Shown one piece after another: positions 1 through 9,100 of a stretch of DNA of 40,920 bases. A model generated the notes under the pieces. The model made no database searches. It was given only the letters and a program-made list of their open reading frames with translations, and was not told where the DNA came from. The stretch spans positions 1 through 40,920 of the forward strand of contig JADLBT010000164.1 of NCBI GenBank assembly GCA_020847555.1, given 5' to 3'. A program made the position numbers and the translations under genes. The DNA comes from Gemmataceae bacterium (GTDB lineage: Bacteria > Planctomycetota > Planctomycetia > Gemmatales > Gemmataceae). Within the stretch, counting starts at the first letter, position 1; every line of letters begins with the position of its first letter.

Positions 1-214
1 CGCAGCTCCGGAACGGCACGGCCGGTCGCCCCCGATCTTACTCCTGGCCAGACACTGCCGCAAGGATCAGTCGGAAGTGGTGTCAGGGATGGGACCGGCG
101 GCGCCTGGGTTTCCCTGTGCAGCCGTGGCGCGGTGCAGGTATAACCAATAAGGGCACGAACCCTACCGCACTGACCGCGTCGGGCGCCGCCGAACGGGGC
201 TGGAGGAGCGATCC
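1..214. other. Upstream intergenic region, no gene seen
   Basis: I see no convincing coding sequence here; the open frames running through it are antisense or out-of-frame shadows of the WD40 gene. A TATAAC hexamer at 140-145 could be a -10 box for the downstream gene, but no matching -35 box stands out. Confidence 0.4.
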
Positions 215-1858
215 ATGCCAATCACCGTCTCCTGTCCCCGCTGCGCGACGCGCTGTCTGTTCGCCGACGAACATGCCGGCCGGGTGGTCGCGTGCCCCTA
301 TTGCGGGCAGCAGATGCAACTCCCCGCCGCTGCTCCCCGGCCTTCCCGCCCCGCGGCGCCGGCACCGAAGCCGCCTCCGCCAAAGGCACCTCAGCCGACC
401 GCGAAGCCTCGACTTGCACCGCAGCCCACACCAGCACAGGCGTCCGCCCGGCAGGTTCGGCACGCCCCGGGGACTCGCCCCGCCCCGCAGTCGGTCCCGT
501 ACGGCAAGCCCGTCGCGCCGCCGCCTGCCCAGTCGCAGCGATCCTTCCCCGCTCGCCCTGGGGTCTGGTTGTGGCGGTTCTTTTCTCTCCTCGCCTACGT
601 TCTCATCTTCCTCCTGATCCGCGTCCCGGTGTCGCTCGGGCGCCTCTGGATCTGGCTGCGCCGCTACCCCCGCCTCCGCCTGACCACGCTGGTTACGGTC
701 CTGTTCCTGGGCGTGGCGGGAGGAGTCTACTTCTATTTCCGGGATGGCGGCGCATCGCCGGGAAGTTCCCCCGCTTCCGGGAGCGACGGCGGGCAGCCGG
801 GGGAACCGGGAGCCCACGGTCCGGAGGGGGGCGGCAACGGCCGCGTGCAACTGGTCACGCTGGAGGACGCCGACCAGCGTCTCACCTGCGCCGCCTTTCG
901 TCCCGACGGCGCCGCCCTGATCACGGGAAGCCGCGAGGGCGCCGTGAAACTCTGGCCGCTGGCGACGCGCAAGCCGCAGCCGCTCGCGACCGTGGCGGGC
1001 CTGCGAATCGCGAGTGTGGCGACGTCGGCGGTGGACCAGCTGGTCGGGATTGCGACGGCGGGCCAGTCCGGCTGGGGCAGCGTGCGCATCTGGCGGCCCG
1101 GCGCGCCGAAAGAGCTGACGCCGCTCCCGTGGCCGACTTTCACCGACGACGATCGGCCCGCCCACCAGCTCCTGTTCAGCCCCGACGGCAGCCGGCTGTT
1201 CGCCGCGGGCAGAGACCGCGCCGTCGCGTGGGACGTGCGCTCCGGCGCGGTCGTGGCGGCGAGTCAGTGGCCGTTCGCGGAGGCGGCGGCGCTCGGCCCC
1301 GACGGCGCCACGGTCGTGGCAGCCGTCGAGCAGGGCGTCGCGCTGTACGAGTTGCCGAACCAGGCTCCCGCACCCGACAAGCCGGTCCCCAGCGCGGCGC
1401 TGCGCAAGCGCCTCGGCGAAGACCGCGCGAAAGGGCTGCACCTCTTCGCTCTTGCCCTCGGCCGCGGCGGGCAGTTGGCGGCCCGCGCGCGTCCCATTCT
1501 CAAGTCCGGGCCGGACGTGCTGATCCTCGGCGATGCCAGCAGCGGCAAGTGGGAGAAGGTCCGCGAGCCGTTCGCTGCCCACGACGAAGGGCGCTTCTGG
1601 GTCAAGACGCCACCGCTGCAATTCAGCCCCGACGGCAAGTTCCTCGCGAGCGGCGGCAACGGCTGGCTGGCGGTGTGGGACATGGATACGGGGCAGGTGA
1701 TCGCCACGGTGCGCGAGGCGGACGTGGCCCCAAACACGACCGGCTGGGGCGAGCCGACGTTCGTGACGTTCGCGCCGGACGGGCGGACCGTCGCCTCGGT
1801 GTGGATGGACGGCAAGGTGCGCCTGTGGACGCCGCCGGTGCGCGAGCAGGTGCATTGA
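215..1858 (+). CDS. Zinc-ribbon, two-TM, WD40-repeat protein
   Basis: 547 residues. The first 35 residues hold two CxxC pairs (C7/C10 and C27/C30) typical of a small zinc ribbon. A Pro/Ala/Lys-rich linker (about 38-115) follows, then two hydrophobic segments (about 117-137 and 156-175), a Gly-rich stretch, and a C-terminal beta-propeller-like half. WD40-type units there carry the F-x-PDG motif followed by a G/S-x-D/G-x(3)-W ending, for example near residues 230-250, 315-340, 470-495 and 510-545. By analogy the ribbon and linker would be cytoplasmic and the propeller on one side of the membrane; topology is inferred. The start is supported by a GGAGGAG Shine-Dalgarno about 6 nt before the ATG. 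The gene stands alone. Ligand and role are unknown; the family is common in Planctomycetes. Confidence 0.85.
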   Translation: MPITVSCPRCATRCLFADEHAGRVVACPYCGQQMQLPAAAPRPSRPAAPAPKPPPPKAPQPTAKPRLAPQPTPAQASARQVRHAPGTRPAPQSVPYGKPVAPPPAQSQRSFPARPGVWLWRFFSLLAYVLIFLLIRVPVSLGRLWIWLRRYPRLRLTTLVTVLFLGVAGGVYFYFRDGGASPGSSPASGSDGGQPGEPGAHGPEGGGNGRVQLVTLEDADQRLTCAAFRPDGAALITGSREGAVKLWPLATRKPQPLATVAGLRIASVATSAVDQLVGIATAGQSGWGSVRIWRPGAPKELTPLPWPTFTDDDRPAHQLLFSPDGSRLFAAGRDRAVAWDVRSGAVVAASQWPFAEAAALGPDGATVVAAVEQGVALYELPNQAPAPDKPVPSAALRKRLGEDRAKGLHLFALALGRGGQLAARARPILKSGPDVLILGDASSGKWEKVREPFAAHDEGRFWVKTPPLQFSPDGKFLASGGNGWLAVWDMDTGQVIATVREADVAPNTTGWGEPTFVTFAPDGRTVASVWMDGKVRLWTPPVREQVH

Positions 1859-1875
1859 AGGGGGAAAGCGCCGGC

Positions 1876-1932
1876 CCCCGCACCCCCCTGCCCCCTCTCC
1901 CACCAGGGGGAGGGGGGCAGGGGGGTGCGGGG
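1876..1932. repeat. Dispersed GC-rich palindrome, copy A
   Basis: A long near-perfect inverted repeat: left arm 1876-1901, loop near ACCA, right arm 1906-1932, built from CCCCGCACCCCCCTG and its complement. Related copies occur at 23163-23215 and 34546-34599. It starts 17 bp after the WD40 stop codon and could block readthrough. It is followed by GGAAAAAG rather than a T-run on the + strand, so it is not a textbook intrinsic terminator. The rest of 1859-2121 holds no feature I recognise. Confidence 0.75.
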
Positions 1933-2121
1933 AAAAAGCCGACCGCGGGCCGACCAGGTCGTGGGTGACCGATCAGCGGGCCTGAAACAGCCTTCCTTCT
2001 GCCGGATGACCAGCGCAACGCTCGGGCGACGCATCATCGCCCACGGTGCAGGGCACCAGGCCAGACCTGGATTCCGGAGCAATCCTGCTGTAACCGCACC
2101 CCGCGCCCCGGGCAAGCCTCG

Positions 2122-3081
2122 TCACACGTCGCACGCCCGGACCGCCTGGCGCAACCCCTCCAGCGGGTTGCGCGTCGGGATGAACTCCTGCCCGACGTGG
2201 CCGCTGTATTTCACCTCCAGCAACTTGTGCATCACCGCCGGGTAGTTGATCTCCTGCCGGTCGTCCAGCTCGCCGCGCCCCGGGTTGCCGGCCGTGTGGA
2301 CGTGGCCAAGGATGTCGCGGGTCTGCTCGAGGCGCCGCAGGATATCGCCGTGCATCACCTGGACGTGGTAGATGTCGAAAAGGAGCTTCACGCGCGGCGA
2401 CTTGACGCGGCGGATGATGCCGGCGACCCAGTCGAGGTCGTCACCCTGGTAGCCGGGGTGGCCCTTCATCGGGTGCGAGCTGTCGCGGGTGTTGAGGTGT
2501 TCCAGGCAGACCGTCACGCCGCGCTTCTCCGCGTGGCCCGCGAGCGCCCGCAGCGCCTTGACGCAATTGTCCGCTCCCTCCTCGCGGCCGATCTCGCCGC
2601 TGCGCGGGTTGTTGGCGTCGCGCCACTTGTAGCCAGTGAAGGCGATCACGTTCGGGAAGTGCGCCTCGGCGCAGGCGTCGATCGTCTTGCGCGTGCGGTC
2701 GATGACCTCCTCGTGATAGCGCGGGTTGTTCAGCCCGCGCATGAACGACGCCCCCGGCATGCCGTTGGACGCCATGGCGCAGATCAGGTTGTGCTTGCGC
2801 AACGTGTTCCAGCTCGCGGCCGGCACCAGCTCGACCGACGGGCAGCCGAGTTCCCTGGCCACGCGGCAGATCCGCTCCAGATCCCAGCGTTCGCCGGCGC
2901 TGTTGAAGCACCAGAAGGCGATCGACTGCCGAATGCGGCCGCGCGTGACGGCACGTTCCTGCGCCGCCTCGACCGCGGGCAGGCGGGACAGGGCGGACGC
3001 GGTGCCGGCGGCGGCCAGGCCACGCAGCAGGTGGCGTCGATTCAGGGAGGGTGAGGCGGGAACGTCGGTGGGATCGTGCAT
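2122..3081 (-). CDS. Tat-exported sugar phosphate isomerase/epimerase (hydroxypyruvate isomerase-like TIM barrel)
   Basis: 319 residues from the ATG at 3081, preceded by AAAGGA with a spacer of about 7 nt. An upstream in-frame extension to 3261 is open but runs through a repeat and lacks a ribosome site, so I reject it. The N-terminus has a twin-arginine signal (NRRHLLRGLAAAG, residues 14-26) ending in an Ala-rich region, so export is likely. The body matches the xylose-isomerase-like TIM-barrel family. Candidate metal ligands are the Glu of LEHLN (about 193), the Asp of FDIYH (about 236), the His of HVHTAG and the Glu of GQEF (about 297). The closest family is hydroxypyruvate isomerase (Hyi). 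Planctomycetes carry many exported paralogues of unknown substrate, so the exact reaction is not assigned. Confidence 0.88.
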   Translation of the reverse strand: MHDPTDVPASPSLNRRHLLRGLAAAGTASALSRLPAVEAAQERAVTRGRIRQSIAFWCFNSAGERWDLERICRVARELGCPSVELVPAASWNTLRKHNLICAMASNGMPGASFMRGLNNPRYHEEVIDRTRKTIDACAEAHFPNVIAFTGYKWRDANNPRSGEIGREEGADNCVKALRALAGHAEKRGVTVCLEHLNTRDSSHPMKGHPGYQGDDLDWVAGIIRRVKSPRVKLLFDIYHVQVMHGDILRRLEQTRDILGHVHTAGNPGRGELDDRQEINYPAVMHKLLEVKYSGHVGQEFIPTRNPLEGLRQAVRACDV

Positions 3082-3177
3082 GGCTCGTCCTTTCGGAGGC
3101 GGTGGAGACAGGATCGCCTGGATAGGACTATGAGGCACGGCCAGCAGCGGGAAGAACCGAGCCCGCAGGGCGGGAAG

Positions 3178-3288
3178 AAGCCAGGAACCAGGAAACCAGG
3201 AACCAATCAACCCGAGGGTTCGTTGCCGCGGCTGGTAAGCACCGCAACTGCCACCGAACACGGGTTTGTTTGGTTCCTGGTTCTTCCC
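3178..3288. repeat. AACCAGGAACCA-type inverted repeat
   Basis: The gap between the isomerase and the RND gene holds repeated CCAGGAACCAGGAAACCAGG units (3181-3206) and their complement at 3270-3287. The 12-mer at 3195-3206 is exactly complementary to 3270-3281. This looks like a dispersed low-complexity repeat. No T-run follows either arm, and no gene is seen in 3082-3291. Confidence 0.6.
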
Positions 3289-3291
3289 CTG

Positions 3292-6200
3292 TCATGGTTC
3301 TCGCGCCGGCTCATCGCGCCGAGGACCAGGGGCGGGCGGCTGTGTCTCGGGCGGCGGCCGGTGTGGTCCGGCGGCCGTGTCGGGCGCCTGCGCGGCCGCC
3401 GGCGGTTCGGGCGCGCCTTCCCGTCCTGTCGTGGCACGCGGCTTGCCCGCCAGCCACTCGCTCAGGCCCTGGATGGCGACGAAGAACACCGGCACGAACA
3501 GCACTGCGAACACCGTCGAGCTGATCATCCCGCCGAAGACGACTGTCCCCAGCGACCGCCGGCTCGCCGCCCCCGCGCCCGTCGCCAGCACCAGCGTCAC
3601 GACCCCGAGGATGAACGCGAACGACGTCATCAGGATCGGCCGGAAGCGTAGCCGCGCCGCCTCGATACCCGCCTCCGCGACGGACCGGCCGCGGAGGCGC
3701 AGCTCGCGGGCAAATTCGACAATGAGGATCGCGTTCTTGCTCGCCAGGGCGATGATCAGCACCACCCCGACCTGAGCGTAGATGTTGTTCGCCATGCCGC
3801 GCACCGCAATCCCTACCACCGATCCGAGGATACCGAGCGGGACCACCAGGATGACCGCCAGCGGCAGCAGCCAGCTCTCGTACTGGGCGGCCAGCACGAA
3901 GTACACCAGCAGCACCGCCAGCGCGAAAACGACCAGCGCCTGCCCGCCGACCAGGCGCTCCTGGTAGGCCATGCCGGTCCAGTCGAACCCCATCCCTGAC
4001 GGTAGCTGGCGGTGGGCGATCTCCTCCATCACGTCCAGCGCCTCGCCGGAGCTGGTGCCGGGCGCCGCCTCACCGATGATGGCCGCCGACGGGTAGAGGT
4101 TGTAGCGCGTGATGGTCTGCGGGCCGAACGACCTCTCGACGGTCAACAGGGTGGACAGCGGCACCATCTGGCCCTGCTTGTTGCGCACCTCCAGCCGGTA
4201 GATGTCCTCCAGTCGGTCGCGGTACTGCGGGGCCGCCTGGACGCGCACCTGGAAGACGCGGCCGAACCGATTGAAGTCGTTGACATACGTCGAGCCGAGA
4301 GCCGCCTGCAGAGTATCGAAGACGTCGCTCAGCTGCACGTCGAGCTGCTTCACCTTGACGCGGTTCACGTCCAGGTGCAGTTGCGGCACGCCGGCCCGGA
4401 AGGTGGTCGTCAGCGGGCCGATCTCCGGCCGCCGCCGGGCCGCCTGCATGATGCCGCGGGTCTGCGCCTGCAGCGCCGCGAGGTTGGCGCCGCTGCGGTC
4501 CTGGACCATCATCTGGAACCCGCCGCTGACGCCGAGCCCGCGAATCGCTGGCGGGACGAGCAGGAACGCTGTCCCCTCCTGCAACTGGGCGAACTTCCGC
4601 CGCAGCCGCCCGAGGATCGCTTCCTGCGTCAGCGCCGGATCCTCGCGCTCGGACCAGTCGCGGAACGTCACGAACATCGTCGCCGCGTTCGACTGCATCG
4701 TGCCGTCCAGCAGAGACAGCCCGCCGAGGACGAACCACCCATCGACGCCGCCGCGCTTCTTCTCCTCCTCCAGGATGGTGTTCAGCTTCTCCGTCAGCGC
4801 GCGCGTCCGCTGCTGCGACGCCGCGTCGGGGAGCTGGATGCTGACAATGATGTACCCCTGGTCCTCGGCCGGCAGGAACCCGGTCGGCAGCGACACGTAC
4901 CACCACGCCGTCACCGCGAACAGCCCCACGAACACGACCAGTACGGCCGCTGGCCGGCGCACCAGGTGGCTCACGACCCAGGTGTAGCCGCGTTCGACCA
5001 GGCCGTAGACGTAGTTGAACCCGCGCGCCAGGAAGTTGCGCCGCGGCGGCGCCGGGCGCAGGTACTGGGCACACTGGGTCGGCTTGAGGGTCAGGGCGTT
5101 GATGGCGCTGAGGAGGGCGGTGCCAGCGATCGTCAGCGCGAACTGGCGGTACAGCTGGCCCGTCACCCCGCCCAGGAACGACGCCGGCAGGAAGACGGCC
5201 ATCAGCGCCAGCGTGATGCCGATCACCGGCCCCGTCATCTCCCCCATCGCCCGGATCGTTGCCTCGTGCGGCGGCTCGCCGTGCTCGATGTGGTGGGCCG
5301 CGTTCTCGACGATCACGATCGCGTCATCGACGACGATGCCGATGACGAGGACGAGCCCGAACAGGGTGAGGAAGTTAACCGAGAACCCGAGCAGGTATAT
5401 GAACGCGAACGCGCCGATGATGGTGACCGGGACGGTCGTCGCCGGCACCAGGACCGCCCGCCAGTCCTGCAGGAAGACGAGGATGACGATCAGCACCAGC
5501 ACGCCGGCCTCGATCAGCGTGCGATACACCTCGCGGACGCCGGCCGTAATGAACCGAGTGGTGTCGAACGACACCTCGTACCTCAGGCCCGGGGGGAAAT
5601 TGTGCGCCAGCTGCTGCATCGCCCTGCGCACGCCTTCGGCCACGTCCAGGGCGTTGGCGCCGGGGAGCTGGTAGATTAGCACGCTCACTGCCTCGCGTCC
5701 GTCGCGCAGCGCGAACGTGTCGTACGACTGGGCGCCGAGTTCGACCGTCGCCACGTCCCCCAGATAGGTGGTGCGTCCGGCCGCGCCTGTCTTGAGGACG
5801 ATGCGGCGGAACTGCTCGGGCGTTTTCAGGCGCCCGAGGGTCGTCACCGTGTACTGGAACTGCTGGCCCTTCGGGGCGGGCGGCTGGCCGATCTGGCCGG
5901 ACGCAACCTGCACGTTCTGCTCGCGCAGGGCGGCCACGACGTCGCTGGTGGTGAGATCCCGCGTTTTCAGCTGCTGCGGGTTGAACCAGATGCGCATGCT
6001 GTACTCGCTGCCGCCGACGACGCGCACCTCGCCCACCCCCTTGATGCGGCTCAGCTGGTCGCGCAGGTTCAACGCCACATAATTCGCCATGAACAGCGCG
6101 TCGTAAGCTCCCGTCGGCGAGGTGAGCGAGAGGACGAGGATGATGTCGGTGGACTGCTTCTTGACCGTCACGCCGAGCTGGCGCACCTCCGCCGGGAGGC

Positions 6201-6549
6201 GCGGTTCGGCGATGGCGACGCGGTTCTGCACCAGCACCTGGGCGGTGTTCAGGTCGGTCCCGATCGCGAACGTGACGATCAGCGCGTACGAGCCGTTGCT
6301 GGAACTGGTCGAGGACATGTAGAGCATGTCCTCGACGCCGTTGACCTGCTCCTCGATCGGGGCCGCGACGGTGTCGGCAACGACCTGCGCGTTGGCCCCG
6401 GGGTAGGTGACGGCGACCTGAACCGTCGGCGGGGTGATCTGCGGGTATTGCTCGATCGGCAGCTCCCACAGAGCCACGGCGCCGAGCAGGATCGTTACCA
6501 ACGCGATCACGTTGGCGAAGACCGGGTGGTCGATGAAGAAGCGCGACAT
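3292..6549 (-). CDS. RND multidrug efflux permease, HAE1 (AcrB/MexB-like) family
   Basis: 1085 residues, the usual length for the family plus a tail. This would be the inner-membrane proton-driven pump of a tripartite exporter. Features seen: an N-terminal TM starting SRFFIDHPVFANVIALV; the paired proton-relay aspartates in VVDDAIVIVEN (about 405-408, AcrB D407/D408); the relay lysine in ASKNAILIVEFA (about 935, AcrB K940); and two large periplasmic loops. The last 50 or so residues are a Pro/Ala-rich, probably disordered tail with no counterpart in AcrB. The ATG at 6549 follows GGGAG with a spacer of about 8 nt. The adaptor gene ends 28 bp upstream, so the two form an operon. No TolC-like outer-membrane gene is in the window. 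Substrate unknown. Confidence 0.95.
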   Translation of the reverse strand: MSRFFIDHPVFANVIALVTILLGAVALWELPIEQYPQITPPTVQVAVTYPGANAQVVADTVAAPIEEQVNGVEDMLYMSSTSSSNGSYALIVTFAIGTDLNTAQVLVQNRVAIAEPRLPAEVRQLGVTVKKQSTDIILVLSLTSPTGAYDALFMANYVALNLRDQLSRIKGVGEVRVVGGSEYSMRIWFNPQQLKTRDLTTSDVVAALREQNVQVASGQIGQPPAPKGQQFQYTVTTLGRLKTPEQFRRIVLKTGAAGRTTYLGDVATVELGAQSYDTFALRDGREAVSVLIYQLPGANALDVAEGVRRAMQQLAHNFPPGLRYEVSFDTTRFITAGVREVYRTLIEAGVLVLIVILVFLQDWRAVLVPATTVPVTIIGAFAFIYLLGFSVNFLTLFGLVLVIGIVVDDAIVIVENAAHHIEHGEPPHEATIRAMGEMTGPVIGITLALMAVFLPASFLGGVTGQLYRQFALTIAGTALLSAINALTLKPTQCAQYLRPAPPRRNFLARGFNYVYGLVERGYTWVVSHLVRRPAAVLVVFVGLFAVTAWWYVSLPTGFLPAEDQGYIIVSIQLPDAASQQRTRALTEKLNTILEEEKKRGGVDGWFVLGGLSLLDGTMQSNAATMFVTFRDWSEREDPALTQEAILGRLRRKFAQLQEGTAFLLVPPAIRGLGVSGGFQMMVQDRSGANLAALQAQTRGIMQAARRRPEIGPLTTTFRAGVPQLHLDVNRVKVKQLDVQLSDVFDTLQAALGSTYVNDFNRFGRVFQVRVQAAPQYRDRLEDIYRLEVRNKQGQMVPLSTLLTVERSFGPQTITRYNLYPSAAIIGEAAPGTSSGEALDVMEEIAHRQLPSGMGFDWTGMAYQERLVGGQALVVFALAVLLVYFVLAAQYESWLLPLAVILVVPLGILGSVVGIAVRGMANNIYAQVGVVLIIALASKNAILIVEFARELRLRGRSVAEAGIEAARLRFRPILMTSFAFILGVVTLVLATGAGAASRRSLGTVVFGGMISSTVFAVLFVPVFFVAIQGLSEWLAGKPRATTGREGAPEPPAAAQAPDTAAGPHRPPPETQPPAPGPRRDEPAREP

Positions 6550-6577
6550 CGTGGGGACTCCCTGCCGGCCTTCCGGG

Positions 6578-7759
6578 TCACCGCTTCGGCTCGCCGACCC
6601 TGGTGCTCGCCGGCACGACGGTGGCCGACTCGGCGGGGGCGCGCTGCGGACGCACCGTTGCCCCGGGGCGGGCAGCCATCAGGCCGTTGACGATGACCCA
6701 GTCGTCCGCGGTCACCCCCTTCTTCACGACCACCATCCCGTCCGTCGTGATGCCGAGCTGGACGTCGCGCCGCTCGACGGTGTTGTCCGGCTTGACGACC
6801 AGCATGTAGGGGCCGCGCTGGTCGGACGACAGCGCCACCTCGGGCACGAGGAGGCGCGGCCGCGGGAAGCCGATCGGGACGCGGACGCGCGCGTAAAGCC
6901 CCGGGGTGAGGAGCCGGTGCGGGTTGGGGAGTTCGCCGCGGAGCAGGATCGTCCCGGTGCCCAGGTCCACCTGGTTGGCGCGGAAATCGATGAGACCCCG
7001 GTGGGGGAAGCCCTTTTCCCCGGTCAGGGCGACGTGAACGGGAACCTTGCCCTGCTCGGCCGTGGGGGCGCCTTTCTCGCGGATCAACTGCTGGTACTCC
7101 AGGTAGTCCCGCTCGGACGCCTCGAAATAGACATAGATCGGGTCCATCTTGACGACCGTCGTGAGCAGGGTCGGTTCGCTGAACCCGACCAGGTTCCCCT
7201 TGGTGACGAGGGTGCGGCCGGCACGGCCGTCGATCGGGGAATGGATCCTGGTGAAGCTGAGTTCGAGCTTGGCGCTCTCGAGCACGGCCCGGGCCTGGGC
7301 GATGGCCGCCCAGGCTGTTTCACGCGCGGCGACGCGCTGGTCGTACTCCTCCTGGCTCGCCGCGCGCAAACCGAGCAGAGCCCGGCTCCGGGCCGCCTCG
7401 GTGCGCGCCAGTTCGAGCTGCGCCTGCTGTTGCTCCAGATCCGCCTGCGCCTTTGCGACCGTGGCCTCGAACTCGCGTGGGTCGATCTCGTACAGAAGGT
7501 CGCCCTCCTTGACCTCCGTACCCTCCTTGAAGTGGATTACCTTGAGGAAGCCGCGCACGCGGGCGCGAATATCGACCTTCTCGACCGCTTCGAGGTGGCC
7601 GGTGAACTCCTTGTAGTCGGTGACCTTGCGGCGGACTGGCTGGACGACGGTCACCGCCGGAGGCGGGGGAGCGGGCAGTGGTGGTCCCGCGCCCTGGCAA
7701 CCGGCCGCGGCCGTGAGCAGCAAGGTCAGTGGGATGGCGCGAACGATGTGCCGCCGCAT
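6578..7759 (-). CDS. RND periplasmic adaptor (membrane fusion) lipoprotein
   Basis: 393 residues from the ATG at 7759. The frame is open upstream to 8437, but that part overlaps the Nudix gene in another frame. The N-terminus is a lipoprotein signal (LTLLLTAAAGC, Cys21 as the lipidated residue). Then come a lipoyl/barrel-sandwich half (VDIRARVRGFLKVIHFKEGTEVKEGD), an alpha-hairpin coiled coil rich in Gln/Ala/Glu (about 100-150), the second lipoyl half (SPIDGRAGRTLVTKGNLV) and beta-barrel plus membrane-proximal domains, as in AcrA/MexA. It would link the downstream permease to an outer-membrane channel. The Shine-Dalgarno is weak (AGAG). Adaptor followed by permease is the standard order. Confidence 0.93.
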   Translation of the reverse strand: MRRHIVRAIPLTLLLTAAAGCQGAGPPLPAPPPPAVTVVQPVRRKVTDYKEFTGHLEAVEKVDIRARVRGFLKVIHFKEGTEVKEGDLLYEIDPREFEATVAKAQADLEQQQAQLELARTEAARSRALLGLRAASQEEYDQRVAARETAWAAIAQARAVLESAKLELSFTRIHSPIDGRAGRTLVTKGNLVGFSEPTLLTTVVKMDPIYVYFEASERDYLEYQQLIREKGAPTAEQGKVPVHVALTGEKGFPHRGLIDFRANQVDLGTGTILLRGELPNPHRLLTPGLYARVRVPIGFPRPRLLVPEVALSSDQRGPYMLVVKPDNTVERRDVQLGITTDGMVVVKKGVTADDWVIVNGLMAARPGATVRPQRAPAESATVVPASTRVGEPKR

Positions 7760-7902
7760 GGCTTTGTCTCTTTGGTCCGGCCCCCGGTGGGGGTGGGGGA
7801 GTTCCACCCCCTGCCGGAATCGTCGCAAAGGCCGTGCCAACGGCCGCGTCCGGCGCCGTCGGACCGGCCCGCAGTGCCAGCGACGGATCCTGCAAGCACC
7901 TG

Positions 7903-8484
7903 TCAACCGGCCCCGAGCCGCAGCAGGGCCACGCGCTGCAGCCCCATCACGGATAGCGAATCGGTGATCTCCCCGCGGGCGACCAGCGCCAGCGCCTCGG
8001 CGAACGGCACCCGACGCACCTGCAGTACCTCCGTCCCCTCCGGGCTGGCGATGCCCTCGCGCAGATCCGTCGCCAGATAGCAGAACGCCTCCTCGTCGCT
8101 GATCGAGTTCGACAGATGGGCGCGCAGGATCAGTTCCCACCGGCCGGCGGTGCAGCCCGTCTCCTCGAACAACTCGCGCCGGGCGGCCGCCAGCGGTTCC
8201 TCGCCCTCGGCGGCGCCACCCTCGGGGAGTTCCCACGAATAGGCGTCCAGGGTGTAGCGGTACTGGCCGACGAGAACCACCCGATCCTGGGCGTCGAGCG
8301 CGACGACGCCGGTGGCCCGGTTGCGGAAGTGGACGACGCCGTAGATTCCCGGCTGGCCATCGGGACGCGTTACCTCGTCGTGGTAGACGACGATCCACGG
8401 GTTCTGGTACGCCGCGGTCCGCGACCGTCGCGACCACGGGTTGGCGGTGTGGTCGCCGTCAGGCTGGTGGGGTGGAGGGCTCAT
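7903..8484 (-). CDS. Nudix hydrolase, ADP-ribose pyrophosphatase-like
   Basis: 193 residues from the ATG at 8484, which follows GGAGAAGGA with good spacing. A longer in-frame extension to 8817 is Arg/Ser-rich and not credible. A complete Nudix box (G-x5-E-x7-R-E-L-x-E-E-x-G) lies at residues 89-111. The preceding VGQYRYTLDAYSWELPEGG is characteristic of the ADP-ribose/nucleoside-diphosphate-sugar branch. It would cleave an NDP-X diphosphate bond with Mg2+. Its stop is 143 bp before the adaptor start, so it may be the first gene of the same transcript or stand alone. Substrate is inferred from family only. Confidence 0.88.
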   Translation of the reverse strand: MSPPPHQPDGDHTANPWSRRSRTAAYQNPWIVVYHDEVTRPDGQPGIYGVVHFRNRATGVVALDAQDRVVLVGQYRYTLDAYSWELPEGGAAEGEEPLAAARRELFEETGCTAGRWELILRAHLSNSISDEEAFCYLATDLREGIASPEGTEVLQVRRVPFAEALALVARGEITDSLSVMGLQRVALLRLGAG

Positions 8485-9100
8485 CGGTCCATCCTTCTCC
8501 GGAAGTAGCGGGGACGCCTGAAGTCGTCTTATGCTGGTGGGGGCGCGGTGCAAGTTGGCCGGGAGGCGCCACCGGACGCACGCCGAGGCGGAGGCGGTCT
8601 TGCGACTGCGGCGGTGCCTGGTTGCTTGAGCGGTCGGAAGTTGCCACCCATTGACAGCTGCACCCGTTCGGGAATGTCGTTGCGATCGGTGAGCGGATTT
8701 CCGTAGGATAGAGCTATTCTTGCGACATTCCCGCCTGGCCGAGGCCCGCCATGTTCCTGCGCACCGCACTTTCGCTGGGAGTCCTTTTCGCAGATCAGCC
8801 GTCGTGCGGCCCTTCACTCCCTCGTCGGCGACTCGCTCATGCTACCCGGCATCGTCGCCGATCTGCTGGCCGCAGAGAACCAGCGGGCCGGCGCCCCGCA
8901 CCCCCCGACCGACGATCCTTTCCAGCCCCGTAGGAGGGGGCTCCGGCCCCCGATCGTACCAATATCGCCTCCGGCCCCCCGATCGTACCAATATCGCCGG
9001 GCGAAGCCGGCTCTTACAAGGCTGGAAAGGATCGCCGGACGGAGCCGGCTCCTGCATGAGGTTGGCAGTCGCCTGTTAGTGACAAGCGAAGAGGAGTACC
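8485..9100. other. 616-bp intergenic region with repeats and a possible gene remnant
   Basis: Divergent region between the Nudix and DUF1080 genes. I see a 10-bp inverted repeat (8670-8679 with 8723-8732). A TTGCGA/TAGGAT pair (8680-8685 and 8704-8709, 18-bp spacer) on the + strand could be a promoter. One + frame reads coherently from about 8707 to 8930 (containing ALHSLVGDSLMLPGIVADLL) but has no credible start and runs into the repeat below; it may be a relic or chance. The 3' part is the inverted-repeat element described separately. Confidence 0.4.
8913..9034. repeat. Inverted-repeat element containing a tandem duplication
   Basis: The ends are exact 14-bp inverted repeats (8913-8926 and 9021-9034, CGATCCTTTCCAGC and complement), and the similarity continues imperfectly inward for about 15 bp more. 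Inside are two tandem copies of a 28/29-bp unit (8941-8968 and 8969-8997) that differ by one C in a C-run. The flank (9035-9052) carries a GGAGCCGGCTCC palindrome. No protein is encoded; it resembles a small non-autonomous repeat element. Confidence 0.65.

Noticed and set aside
1876..1932. Intrinsic terminator for the WD40 gene
   Set aside because: Strong hairpin but no T-run on the + strand; listed as a dispersed repeat instead.
4012..5679. Long + strand frame opposite the RND permease
   Set aside because: Shadow of a gene with unmistakable AcrB-type motifs on the other strand.
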